A program made the position numbers and the translations under genes. From Isoetes taiwanensis (lineage: Eukaryota > Streptophyta > Lycopodiopsida > Isoetales > Isoetaceae), in the NCBI GenBank assembly GCA_021234155.1, contig JAJEKV010000002.1, positions 23,390,942 through 23,454,941 on the forward strand: a stretch of 64,000 nucleotides of DNA, written 5' to 3'. This document shows positions 9,955 to 20,758 of the stretch, one piece after another (within the stretch, counting starts at the first letter, position 1; each line of letters begins with the position of its first letter). The notes beneath the pieces are model-generated. The model saw only the letters and a program-made list of their open reading frames with translations, was not told the DNA's origin and searched no databases.

Positions 9955-12844
9955 TGGAGGGTGAGAATTCCAATGGAAGTGATGGTTCTAAGCGCAAGTA
10001 TGCCGACATTGGCGGTGTTATGCCACAAAACAAATAAAGAAGCGTGTTGGCCAAGTCGGTGGATTGCATCCTCGATTGCCGACAAACGCCCGTCCGGATC
10101 AAAGATTAGTTTTTGTGATCGTTTGTTGCAAGATGACAGCTTTTTCGTTTTCGAACACGTAATTGGAAATCCTTCGAAGTTATTGTTATGAAATCAATGA
10201 TCAGAAACTTGAAAGATGGACTTCAAAAGTAAAGTACGCTAATAGCAAAGATAAATTGGCTGCAAAACATTCCTTTGTTATCAATGATTGTTGGAAAAAA
10301 GGAGATATAAACAAGAATGTTTCTTCAAAATTGCTAAAGATCTGACCAAGAAATTTATCCAAAGCTGCAGCAAGAAGGAAGATAATGTCATTAAGTGGAG
10401 CAAATGTATGGGCTTTGGCGGGGAAGGATGCCAAGATCAAATAGAATCGATGATTCAATCAAATGTCGGGGGTTCGTGAATTTTGGCTTGACAATACCAA
10501 AGTTTCACCAAAGGTTAGAGATGTCATGAAGAGGAGAACACAAGCAATACAATACCTTGATATCTCACAGGTTTGCTCTTGTAATTGAATCAATTCAGTC
10601 TTGGAGTTTATGTTTTCTTCCAAAATTCTTTCATGACTTTATTACGTACATTCTAGTTACATTCGAAAGTGACACCTGTTAATGAATACACATGGTTCTC
10701 ATGAAATGTATTGCATTTTACATTGTTTACATAGTAGCAGAAATCTTGCGGTGATGTGCTATTAGGTACTTTTTTAGATGTACATCCATTAGCAGTTACA
10801 TGTCCATGTTGTTTGCATTTACATGTACTTGAATATCAAAATTACATCATTCTACATTTTAGTGTACTTTCGGGTAATGAAGCCAAAACAAATCGGACAT
10901 ATGTACATTAGTTGTACTAATATTGTAACATTAATGTGATGTACTAATATTGGAACATTAATTAGATGTACATTGGATGTACATTGGATGTTGATTGGGC
11001 TGTTGGTATCGTACATTAGATGTCTTCTTTGTACATTAGATGTACATTAGATGTCTGATAACGAATCGATGGAACTGTTGGATGGACATTTTATGTACAT
11101 AGAACATACATTAATTGTACAATAGTATAGTTCAATACTCTTTTGGCATCTGGTTGCCGACATCATTTTGCTAACATGGTCTTTAATGCTTTTGTTATTG
11201 CGATGCGAGCTTTATCAGCAGTTTGTATATCGAGAATCCCGATACCAAAATTAAGCCTTGGCGGTTAAAGTATCGAAACCTGATTGCATAAGGAAATTGA
11301 AGGAGAGAAACACATGTTGTTGTGTCAAACATGAGCAAGCGATCTGCATGAAAGGCCTTCAATGATATGAGGAGATCCCTACATGTTAATTGCACTTGCG
11401 GCTGTAGTGCGTGCATCGGTAAAACAATGGAGTATGTCAAGCAAACAAGAAAACTTTTGATAATGTTAGTATCTTGTGGAGGTCAGCGGTTTGCGAGAAA
11501 TATGTGACGGATGAATGGCATAAACTAAAATGCATCAAAGGCTTAATGTGATGAATGTGGAGTGAAGAAATTAGACATCTGTCCAAAGCGAGGAAGATGG
11601 AATTGAGAATGTGGACTGGCAAGTATATGCATATGTCAATGAGCCATCCAAAAAGGTACATCCGAAGGCTTAGATTAGTTGATCGAATGACAAAGCATCT
11701 GTTTTGTTAAAGAACATGAAAAATCAGCTTGCTAAGTTTCTGAGATCATAACTTTACTGACACCTGGCGAGCAAAAGCAGTTTAAAAGATGTGTTGAGAA
11801 ACTCCGGATAATAGTGTGTTGTCATTTGTTGACTTTTGCGAGAACTACACATTGAAACCAGGGACGAAGTGCAATCCGAGCATTGGAATCTGATCAAATT
11901 AGTATTTTGGTCCATATTTCAATGATGAAAATAGAAGGTAAGCTTAAAAACAAAGTGCATTTCTATGTTTTGGATGGCCGGGGAAGCATGACACTCATTT
12001 TGTGCAACATGGTTTTAAATTACATTTGGGGTGGCTTAAGAATAATGGAGGTGGACACATAAACCTTCATTATGTGTGGTCGGATGGTTGTGCATCTCAA
12101 TTCAAATCTGCGTGCATGGTATGGAATCTGTAGATACCATGTTGAAAATAAAATTCGAAAGTGATATGGAATTTCTTTGGATATGGCCATGGGAAAGGCA
12201 CACATGATGGCGAGGCTGGTATAGCAAAGTTGTGGCTTGAGAGCGGCGAGAGAAAACAAAATGGCATGCCGGTGGTAAAAAGCGTAAACTTGTGCGGTTT
12301 TAAGGGCCAAGGAATCGGATTGTGAAAGGGTGTTTTGAGAGGTTGGAAAAACAGATGTGAACAGGCAGCAAGCATTCAATTGCAAGACTTTACGGTATTT
12401 TCGTGAGATACATTACGTGTCAACTATAAACCCAAAGCAGATCCAACAAAGTTGCTATATGCAGACCACTCGTGCTTTTGTGATGCTTGCATTAACTTCA
12501 ATTGGTTGAATTGTGAGAACATTAAACATTGTGGAGAATGGTCTCTAAAAAGTTTGGAGCCCACAGATCATATTGCCTCTCGTGTTGAAGCTGAAAATGA
12601 TGTGGAAGTTTTGTATGCAGAGGACGAGGCTGGTTTAGATGACACTGTAGCTGTTTCAGATGTATTTGTGTCTTTTGCAGCACCAGACAATGTGGAAGGT
12701 GTTTCATACTATGTTCTCATGTGCACCAGGGAAAAGCATGCATTGGAAGAAGATTCAATTGATGACTATGGAAATGAATACTCTGGCGGCACTAGTGTCA
12801 TTGAAGGACAATATTATGAACTAATCCCAGGGCTGCCACAATAA
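9955..12844 (+). pseudogene. Decayed transposase of the 9.9-kb TIR element
   Basis: From the ATG at 9955 (MEGENSNGSDGSKRKYADIGG) the coding trace continues through several stops and frameshifts. It includes EFWLDNTKVSPKVRDVMKRR near 10470-10530 and a Cys-rich block with CGVKKLDICPKR near 11560-11590. DDE-like blocks HYVWSDGCASQFKS (12067-12110) and FFGYGHGKGTHDG (12170-12215) follow. The C-terminal 130 residues (12452-12844) are open, with CFCDAC and an acidic tail. The SDGC-x-QFK plus HGKG-x-x-DG pair is familiar from uncharacterised transposase-like proteins in plants and animals; the catalytic assignment is my inference. Confidence 0.6.
10640..11125. repeat. GTACAT-rich region in the TIR element
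   Basis: More than a dozen TGTACAT/ATGTACA-type words in both orientations, often as TACATTAGATGTACAT. Similar clusters occur near 9655-9722, 13085-13165, 17560-17960 and 19485-19505. Confidence 0.6.
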
Positions 12845-13365
12845 GTATAAAGCGCTTCCTACTAAGAATGTTTTGGTACTGCGAGAATCTGTGATTGGGG
12901 TTGAATCCCATTCAAGAAAGTAAAAACACAATTTGAAGGGGGCAAGCACGACATTTCACTTGCCGATGAAGTCCATGAGACATTGTTATCACAACTTCCG
13001 GCAATTGTAGATGACATGGACTAAGTCGATCTGTAGTACTTTCCGAAATATTGTAATACTTTGTTATAAGAACTGAAGAACTGGACTACTTGAAGTGCAT
13101 TATGTACATCAATGTACATAAGATGTACAACACAGATGTACATCTTATGTACATCCATTGTACATTCGAAATCTTATAAAAATTTGTTAAGTGTAAGTTG
13201 ATTAGAATTGAACACAAGAAAGTTGAATTGCATAAACACTAAAATGGTTTTGATCATGGCAAAGATAAGAAATGGACAGGTTTTCATGTACAAATGGTTG
13301 ATATATTTATATTGTGGACATAAATATAACACACCCAAAAATGAGCATGGCTCATAATTCATGAC

Positions 13366-13760
13366 CAAGCTTCAAAATGTCATTAGGAGCACGATATCTT
13401 ATGACTATTGCATCATGTCTTCCAGCCCGCCGAGAGGCTGAAGAGATATCCTCTAAAGCAATAGTCCATGCGGTTTCTATAGCACGTGCCAGCGGCAAAC
13501 CTTTCCATCCTACATAGCTTTGCATCTTCGGGACCGTGCCTTCCCCAAGGGTTGTGCAACAAGTGATTTCTTTGCCAATATACCTTTCATGGTTGCTCGT
13601 TCCTCATAATTTTCAATTTGCTCAACCTTTTCCCAAAGTTCGAGGAACGGCCGATTATAGAGGCGATAATCGGTCCCCAACCCTATGTACTTGCGGCTTG
13701 TGTTGGTTTGTATTACCTCACGGGTGCAGTGAGAACTCTATCTCTTAGTTTCTTAATAGT
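13366..13760 (-). pseudogene. Unidentified coding remnant in the TIR element
   Basis: The minus strand reads GLGTDYRLYNRPFLELWEKV and VEQIENYEERATMKGILAKK. After a frame change it reads ARAIETAWTIALEDISSASR and RYRAPNDILKLGHEL before a stop near 13355. Codon-like conservation of charged helices suggests a former gene. I do not recognise the family. It may be the C-terminal part of the gene whose FCP1-like domain lies just upstream at 13925-14695. Confidence 0.4.
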
Positions 13761-13924
13761 CTTTTGTGTTTCGGTCCATTCATCTACAAAGCAAATGAAG
13801 ATCCTTAATTATGTATACACACTCATAATTGTACCAATAAGAAAGACAAGAAGAATAGAGTACTCAAGTGCAATGAACAAAAACTTTGATACATATATTC
13901 ATAACATTTGAATTTGTACATCGG

Positions 13925-14695
13925 TCAAAGTCTGTACCAACAATGGGCGGTCGAGAGGCCAATAACATGATGGCGGTTTCTCCATTCCTTGCTCAGTATA
14001 TTGACTAAATTTAGGCGTGAGCACCCAAGTTGCTGCCATAGTTTGCCGGCAAAATCTGTTCCACACCGCTCACGATATGCCATCGGCTTTGCATTAGTCA
14101 TTGGATGCTCTTTCACATAAACTATACCATCTTCGCCATTTTGAATCCATTAAGCCATGGAATGAGCTCCATGACAAGCAATCTATCACTAGCTAATATC
14201 GGTGTCCAAGAGAAAGGACATATGTAGCTTCCCTCTGAGGATTCAAAGTGGATTTGTATCTTTTTAAATCGTCGATCAGAGCTGTATGTCCATAGTACTC
14301 GGGTACTCTTTCCATACTACTGACTAATGGTTTCACAAACAACCCCTTTTGAGGTTGATAGGGTGTTTGTGTGGCGAGTCCAACAACTTTGCTCGGGTCG
14401 TAAACAAACTTGACTTTATGGAAAAAGCATCACAAATATGTTCCACAATTGGTTGAAGATTTTTAGAAGTGAGTGAAGACGGATGGCAACATCAAACCCT
14501 TCTCTTACAAATGCTACGATTGATGCTAACCACGGCTGCGGTAAAAAAGCACATTTCCTATATTAAATTGAAGCTCATCTTTATGTATCCATTTGGTATC
14601 TTGAGTTAATATTTTCATTCTTGTGCACACTCTTGCCCAACACAGAATTTAAGTCAAAGATAACGAGCTTTCTCCCTGAATTAGATGATTCACCT
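13925..14695 (-). pseudogene. FCP1/NIF-type phosphatase-like remnant
   Basis: On the minus strand KLVIFDLNSVLGKS (14670-14629) matches the HAD motif I region of plant FCP1-homology proteins (usually LLVLDLNG-L), but the second Asp of DxDx is already Asn, as in many plant members. It continues with FVREGFDVAI, then HKVKFVYDPSKVVG, YYGHTALIDDLKRYKSTLNP (motif III region, 14300-14250), ELIPWLNGF and YVKEHPMTNAKP. This order fits the NLI-interacting-factor domain. At least two frameshifts break it. It lies in a TIR element on the opposite strand to the transposase, so it is either captured host sequence or an accessory gene of the transposon. Confidence 0.6.
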
Positions 14696-15604
14696 GTCAG
14701 CAAGAAAACACTTGAGATTCACAATTTATAATTACATTTCAGACACACAATTGAGAAAACACATTGATAATTACACGATTGTTATTTGCCGCAGGTGTAA
14801 GTGAGACAAATAAATTAATTTTTCATTACTTATTGAGTACAAAGAAGCTCGGAGCATGGCTCATACAAAACTGTAATTTACAAACAAGTCAAAGGGACTA
14901 TCTACCCTGTGTAGGAACAACTGCTTGTATATTCATCTCGCCTTCTACAATTAATGCCTCCATTAGATGATCCCTCCGTGACTTGGCATAGGCATCGATG
15001 AACCAAGCGGGTGTCATGCATGGTGCACAAGTATTAGAGGACTATACCAACAAATAACTAATAGGAAAATAACATGTTCTACTTACAAAAATGGAGCTTA
15101 CCGTGCATCAACCACGGCATCTATGAATTTGTGCATGTAAGCCACAATGTACATGCAAGGGTTCTTTGGTACTAGTTTACGGCATTTTAGGACGAGAACA
15201 CAGGGGAGCATCAAAGTTCTTCCTACCATGGTTTAAGCTGTTGGATCCGAGCATCATGTTATTGATCACAAGCTTATGAAAACGCAAAATTGCAATGTGA
15301 GAATAAATCAAGCATAAGAAATTGCAATATGAGAATAATCAAATCATAAAACAAAGCGAAACTCATACTTACTTCTGGACCACTTTAGCATCGGGTACAT
15401 AGCCTTTGACAGGAGAGAGGATCTGTATACTTGGGCTAGCTATAGATGGAAAAGAGCTTTTCATTGGACCAGCAAGCACAAGTATTGCCAATGCCACATT
15501 TGGGCCTTGCAGAATTGGAACAAATATGTATTGGCATCTTGCAATCAAAATGCCATCCAGCCCTTCCTTTATGTTAGTGTTCTGTGCATCTGCCCCAGTG
15601 ATGA

Positions 15605-16176
15605 TTTTAGTGGCGAATATTCGCCAAAAACCGAATTTTTAGGGATTTTTGAAAATTGCATACGAATGTTGAGTAGTGTACGTGGCCCATTTTTTTTTGG
15701 CATATTCGCCCCGAGTTGATAGGAGGCCATCCCGCCAAGAACGTATTCGCCCTGTAATCTAATCTCAGATAGGAGTGGATTCGCCTCCATTCTACACCTT
15801 CTTGCCCCGGAGGTATAGTATTCGCCCAGATCAATCCAAGCACACGGATTTTAGAGCATCAAAAAAAACTATTTGTAGTTTTCTTGAGGATTTAAGAGCT
15901 TTTCTTTTCTGCATTTTCAGCAATTTGATGTTTTCGAGTTGAGAATGAACTAGAAATGCTCGAGTTTTAAACTAATATGAGTAGAAGCAAAACAGAAAAC
16001 AAATAGATGATTTATATTGTGTTTTACTGCCAGTATAAGAGTGGTATTTGCCTATAATTCTAGATTATAAAGCTTCAGCAAGCCTATATTTCTAAACTTT
16101 AAAGCTTCAACAACAAACAAATTCGCCAAATAGTTATAAAAAAAAAATGGGTAGTTTAGCATATTCGCCACTAAAA
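15605..16176. mobile_element. MITE-like inverted-repeat element rich in ATTCGCC
   Basis: TTTTAGTGGCGAATA at the left (15605-15619) is repeated inverted at the right end (16162-16176). Between them ATTCGCC recurs at least six times. No target duplication is obvious, so the borders are tentative. It is nested in the 9.9-kb TIR element. Confidence 0.45.
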
Positions 16177-18281
16177 CTAATCTAATTCTCCTTAGATTCG
16201 CCAACCATTCTATATAATTTGCATTGGGAAAATAAATAAAAGCATCCCTGATCTGCCCCCTGTTCTTGAGGGAATTCACAAAATTCTGGAAGGTGTCCGG
16301 TCGAACCGTAAAAAACTTGTGTTTCCAATCAGATGGAAGACTGCTACAAAGGTACCTGCACACAAATCCAGATTACATATTAATACATAAGATGAGTGAC
16401 TTAGGGAATGAAATAACATAAATATGTTGAAATGCTAGCCTACCTCCCATAGACATCTACCATCTTAGAGGTCAAGTCCGACTTCCAGTGAACTCGTCAA
16501 CATCACTTTGAAAGATAGAGGGTGCAGGCTTAGGAGGCCAGTCCCTATAAGGAGTGAATGGAACCAACCTTTTCGATTCGGTTCACTAAAGCTGTACAAG
16601 GAAACAACGGCATTAGCAAAAGAATATATCTATTGTAATCAATTGTATATTACTCACCTTGTAAATTCATCACTGTTTTCAAAGATCTTCGAGGACTTCT
16701 TTGCACCTTATTTGTTATCACATCAATATTTGCTTGTAGATCCTCTTCCTCTTAGGTTCGACTTCGGAAGGATCGGGGATCGACTTCCTTTCACTGTGAT
16801 TTGTGATCGTGTCCTATGTACAAAAAAAAATGTGGTTAATTACCATAAATCTGAGATGTTTAACAAAATTAGTTCATCTTGGACATACCTCTTTCTAGGT
16901 GGTGGTGGCACTTTTTGCACGGAGATTTTCTTTTAGGAGGACATTTTTTTGTTCTTTGGAGATTTTGCTTTTTTTTCCTTTTGGAGTGCCATCACCCGGC
17001 ATTCTTTTGCCTCCTCTTTGGAGTGGACTCAACTACCAACTCGGCTTCCTCTTCCTGGTATCTCTCGGGTTAAAATCTGGATCTGTGTCCTTTGTAGCTT
17101 AATACATAATGAGGTCAGGCTGGGACCGCAGATGATCTTTGAGGCAAATTTGAATCTTTCTTAGCTTCTCCAATTACTAATTTAGCACTTGGTGATGAAA
17201 GATTTTTACATTTGCGGCGGTCATTGAAGGCTCGCACACCGCACTGCTTTAGCTTTCTCAAGTGCCATCCTCTCAATTTCCTCAACTTCACTTTGCCATG
17301 TTCGGCGAGCCTTCGCTGCGGATTGTTCTATTGCGCAATGAAAATGTCATTGGTGATCCGAGGCTGGAAGGTAGAGGGTCTGATTGATTGGCGCTTATTA
17401 TGCTCAATAAAATCAGTAAAGAGAGTCGATGCGGATGGCTCAAGAACATCAGCCATTAAAGCATACGGGATAGGAACACCTCATACGCAAACAAACAAAT
17501 GATCTAAATTTCAATAGACATAAAAGAACATGAAAACAGAACTAATGAGAAATATATGGTACATCACGCCAAGCATGTACATTTCATGTACATAGAATGT
17601 ACCAAATGTAAGTAACTACATTTAACTATAGCCAAATGTACATATACATGTTCCTCAATGTACATAAAGGTACATCAATGTACCGGGATGTACACCGATG
17701 TACCCAGATGTACCCGTGTATCCGGTTAGGGAATGTAGATCTATGCCAAAAAAAGCACATATATGTAAAAATGCACATATTTATGAATCCATCTCTGGAT
17801 GCACTCTAAAGATAAATGCATGTACATCTATTTGCAGATGTAGACTCCATTAGAGACATGTACAACCTGATACAACTGCAGTCCAAGCTCAAAAATAAAA
17901 GCATCAATAAACAAGCAAATATATGCCTATGTACCTCTCGCTACGGATGTACACTAAAAAGTTATACATGTACAAGGAATAGCAATGCACCGAAAGCCAT
18001 ACATGTAGAACTATGCGATTACAATAACAAATATGAATGAAGAGAAATATAAGTTTAAATTAGTTGAGAGCAATGCATACCTTTCACGCAAGGGAAACCA
18101 AGCTGAATTCGAATGCCCTCATCCCGGATGCAACCTTTTATGCAATTACGTCTTTCATGGACGAGATAACACAAGCGAGAAGAGGCAATAAGCATCTCTC
18201 GCATGGAGCTAGCAAACAACAAACCCGGTTTTGCCAAAGCCTTGGCCAGCAACAGTACATGGCCGAATGTGATGAGCTGCT
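16177..18281. other. Non-coding or unrecognised interior of the TIR element
   Basis: Only short open stretches of low complexity are seen, including pyrimidine-rich DNA near 16900-17000. A second dense GTACAT/TGTAC repeat cluster lies at 17560-17960. No gene is supported. Confidence 0.4.
17560..17960. repeat. Second GTACAT-rich cluster in the TIR element
   Basis: Repeated TGTACAT, ATGTACC and GATGTAC words, many as direct repeats about 10-12 bp apart (for example 17640-17715). Confidence 0.6.
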
Positions 18282-19284
18282 CTATAGAAGTAGCTCCCTG
18301 AGGGTAGGGCCTCGGGTGCGAGAACAATAGGTCTGCTCTCCCCATGAAATCAAAATCTGTGAATGCCTTTCCTGAACCAATTCAATGCAATTAAGTTTTT
18401 CCTTTGCTTGTTCAATTGAGATTTCATGCCTTTCAATGTCTTTAGTTGCTTCCCGCAAACCAATTTCTAGCTTAGAAGAGTGTTGTTCTTTATCATGTCT
18501 ACTCATAACCAAGTCTTCCAACTTGTACTTCAACACTCGAACACATAACAGCATTTCCAAAGGGGATCACGGGACAATTTGTCAAATTCTGTTTTGTCTC
18601 ATCTATTTTTACAGCGGATCTGCTGCAGATCTTGGATAGCATATCCTTTCTACCCTCAATCCGGTGATGACCTTCAATGCATCCCTCCTTTTTCTTCGAT
18701 TGCTTCTACTTCATTCAATAGGTTAGTTTTCTCCTCCAACCCATGCTTAAGTAAGCGCTTTATTGTGTCAACATCGATCTAGAATAACCCGGGGCTCTAA
18801 TATTACGGTGCAATACGATGTCCTGTTTGATAGTTGAGGATTTACCTGTTGTAGGGTCCTGTAACGTCTGAAGGCGAGGGTTTTGGCAAGATCTTTGGCG
18901 GTCCTAGCCCGTCCATCCAATCAACAAGCCGTCCCTTCAAGTGAAGAGCAAATGCGGCAAAATAGGTTGAAATATAATGGTTTGTAACTTTGTTTCTTGC
19001 CATAAACCAATTCATAATATTTAAAAAATCATCTTTCCATGCGTTACGGATTCTCCTTCCTTGAATCCTCGTCATTTTTGGAGCTTCACCCCATACCTCG
19101 TTCATAACCATCTCTAGGTTGGGTATGTGGGCCTCTGCATGTTTCTCACGGAGGTCTTTGGCTTGGATCACCTCAGAACCCAAACGTAAACTCCTTGGAG
19201 GTAAAATTCCACTGCCGGAAGCACTGGCATCTTGCTTGGGCTGTGGTGATGAGCAAGCACTCATCTGGGGGCGTTTTGGGGCCA
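18282..19284 (-). pseudogene. Coiled-coil accessory gene remnant of the TIR element
   Basis: The first exon from the ATG at 19284 (MAPKRPQMSACSSPQPKQDA...) gives about 146 residues. They include a basic/helical segment (MTRIQGRRIRNAWKDDFLNI) and end at a possible donor CAG|GTAAAT near 18845. Downstream fragments read IDVDTIKRLLKHGLEEKTNL and KYKLEDLVMSRHDKEQHSSK, then LREATKDIERHEISIEQAKE, a clear coiled coil. Frames do not join without indels. The gene starts only about 260 bp inside the right terminal repeat, as expected for a second transposon gene. Function unknown. Confidence 0.45.
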
Positions 19285-20758
19285 TAGCTAGATGAAGAAT
19301 TCGTGATCGGAATCCAGCGAGAGAGAAAGGCGTGGGCGGGATAGTGAACGAGAGGCAAACCAAGAAAGAATTTGGGAAAGAATTTCAAAATCCGATAATT
19401 GCGGGTTCAGAGTAGTGGATAGCCATTAATCATGGCAGTTACTAGCTGGTCATGATGACAGTTATTCCAAAAATGTGCATTCGGTACATATGTATATGTA
19501 CAAAAAGGGCTACATTTATAGACACCCTTTCATGCTTTTACCCAATGGGAAGGCCATAGGAGTTTAATATTAGGTTTTCCAGCCACAATAAAGGAGGCAA
19601 ATCATAGCCATATCCCTGCAGATGCCAGATTAAGCTGAGCAATCAAAGCAAAATAGAAAAATTCCGAATGTTAGTAGATATAGAAAGAAGTGCATAGAAT
19701 TAGCAATGATGAAATAAAAACAGGGATATGTTCTTGATTTTTCCAACCGCTCTGTGAACTGTATTCGTGTATGAGGAGATGAGAAAGAACTGAGAATCCG
19801 TCTGTGAACTGAATTGAGAATCTATGAGGAAAATGGAGATAGAACAAACTGATAAAATGGATTTAGGTGCAACGAAATAGGAAGGTCTTGCCATCTTTGC
19901 AAGCTGCAGACTACTTACTTCCATTTGCTAACCTTTGAGCCGTTTTAATCCTTTCTAGGCATTCAAAACCAAGGTGCTTTTTGGAATGTGGAGTAAGTAT
20001 CATGGACAATATCATGCTCGGTTTGCTCTCAAGTAGGGTCTGTAAGAAATCGGATGCATTTGGAATGGTCACACAATCCAGAGTGCAGATTGATGGATTT
20101 ACCTTCAGAACCTCCTCCGTCAATGCAAATTGTGTCTTCTTAACCCCAGATTCAGGTTCTCCTCCGTCTAGATTGTGCCAATGGATTAACAACTTCAAAA
20201 GGCTGTCTTTGACATATCTTCGGTAATGGCAGCCTTCCTTGCGTTACCCATTACTCAAGGGAGACCGACTTTTACTCCACATATAGAGATCCACGAGAAG
20301 AAAACACGAGAAGAAACTTGGGCCATCAATGATAAGCTGGTAAGCCTGGTAGATCTTCCAAGATTCATGGCTATGGTAGGGCCGGATTTGAGTGGTACGC
20401 ATGAGAAACAAATAAACAATAAGGATCTACCCGAGATTGGATAAACCAATTTTTACTCCTTTAATAAGCCGATTTTCACCCTCCTATCGAAATGTAGATG
20501 GCACGGAGAAACCTCAGAGAAATCTTGAATCTCGGCTTATGGCAGAGGAATGATGGAGAGGAGAGAACGGAAAAAAAAACGCTCCCTTCAAGAAAACGTA
20601 CCCATTTTTTTTTGGGGACGGAGAGAGAGAGAAAGTTTCGGAAAGCGAAAGTTACGTCGGAAATATTTTTGGATTCCAAAACTCACGCTTTTCGCCTGAA
20701 AAAGCGTTAGCGCCGGCGTTACATTGCCGGGAAAAAAAAAACATTTTAAGTAAGTAGA

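Larger units (their letters stand above)
9637..19543 (+). mobile_element. 9.9-kb TIR DNA transposon inserted in Helitron C1
   Basis: Perfect 22-bp terminal inverted repeats starting GGGTAAAAGCATG lie at 9637 and 19543. They are flanked by a 4-bp direct repeat AATG (9633-9636, 19544-19547), and the other Helitron copies show the empty site. The left third holds a decayed plus-strand transposase; the rest holds minus-strand coding remains including an FCP1-like phosphatase. Arrays of GTACAT-type words occur inside. A 4-bp target duplication fits few superfamilies (Sola- or Ginger-type are candidates from general knowledge); I cannot assign it. A 322-bp MITE at 37573-37894 has almost the same ends. 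Confidence 0.85.
7449..20758 (-). mobile_element. Helitron copy C1 (interrupted by a 9.9-kb TIR element)
   Basis: Helitron sequence occupies 7449-9636 and 19544-20758, about 3.4 kb without the insertion. Its 3' hairpin differs from the others (GCTACGGCGTTGCCCGGC on the plus strand). The unit contains a duplicated 19-bp AGATGTCATTTGACTAATG (around 7890-7925) that most copies share. Confidence 0.85.

Noticed and set aside
16508-17164. Several overlapping plus-strand ORFs in the TIR element
   Set aside because: Low complexity, Phe/Leu-rich translations of pyrimidine-rich DNA; no support.
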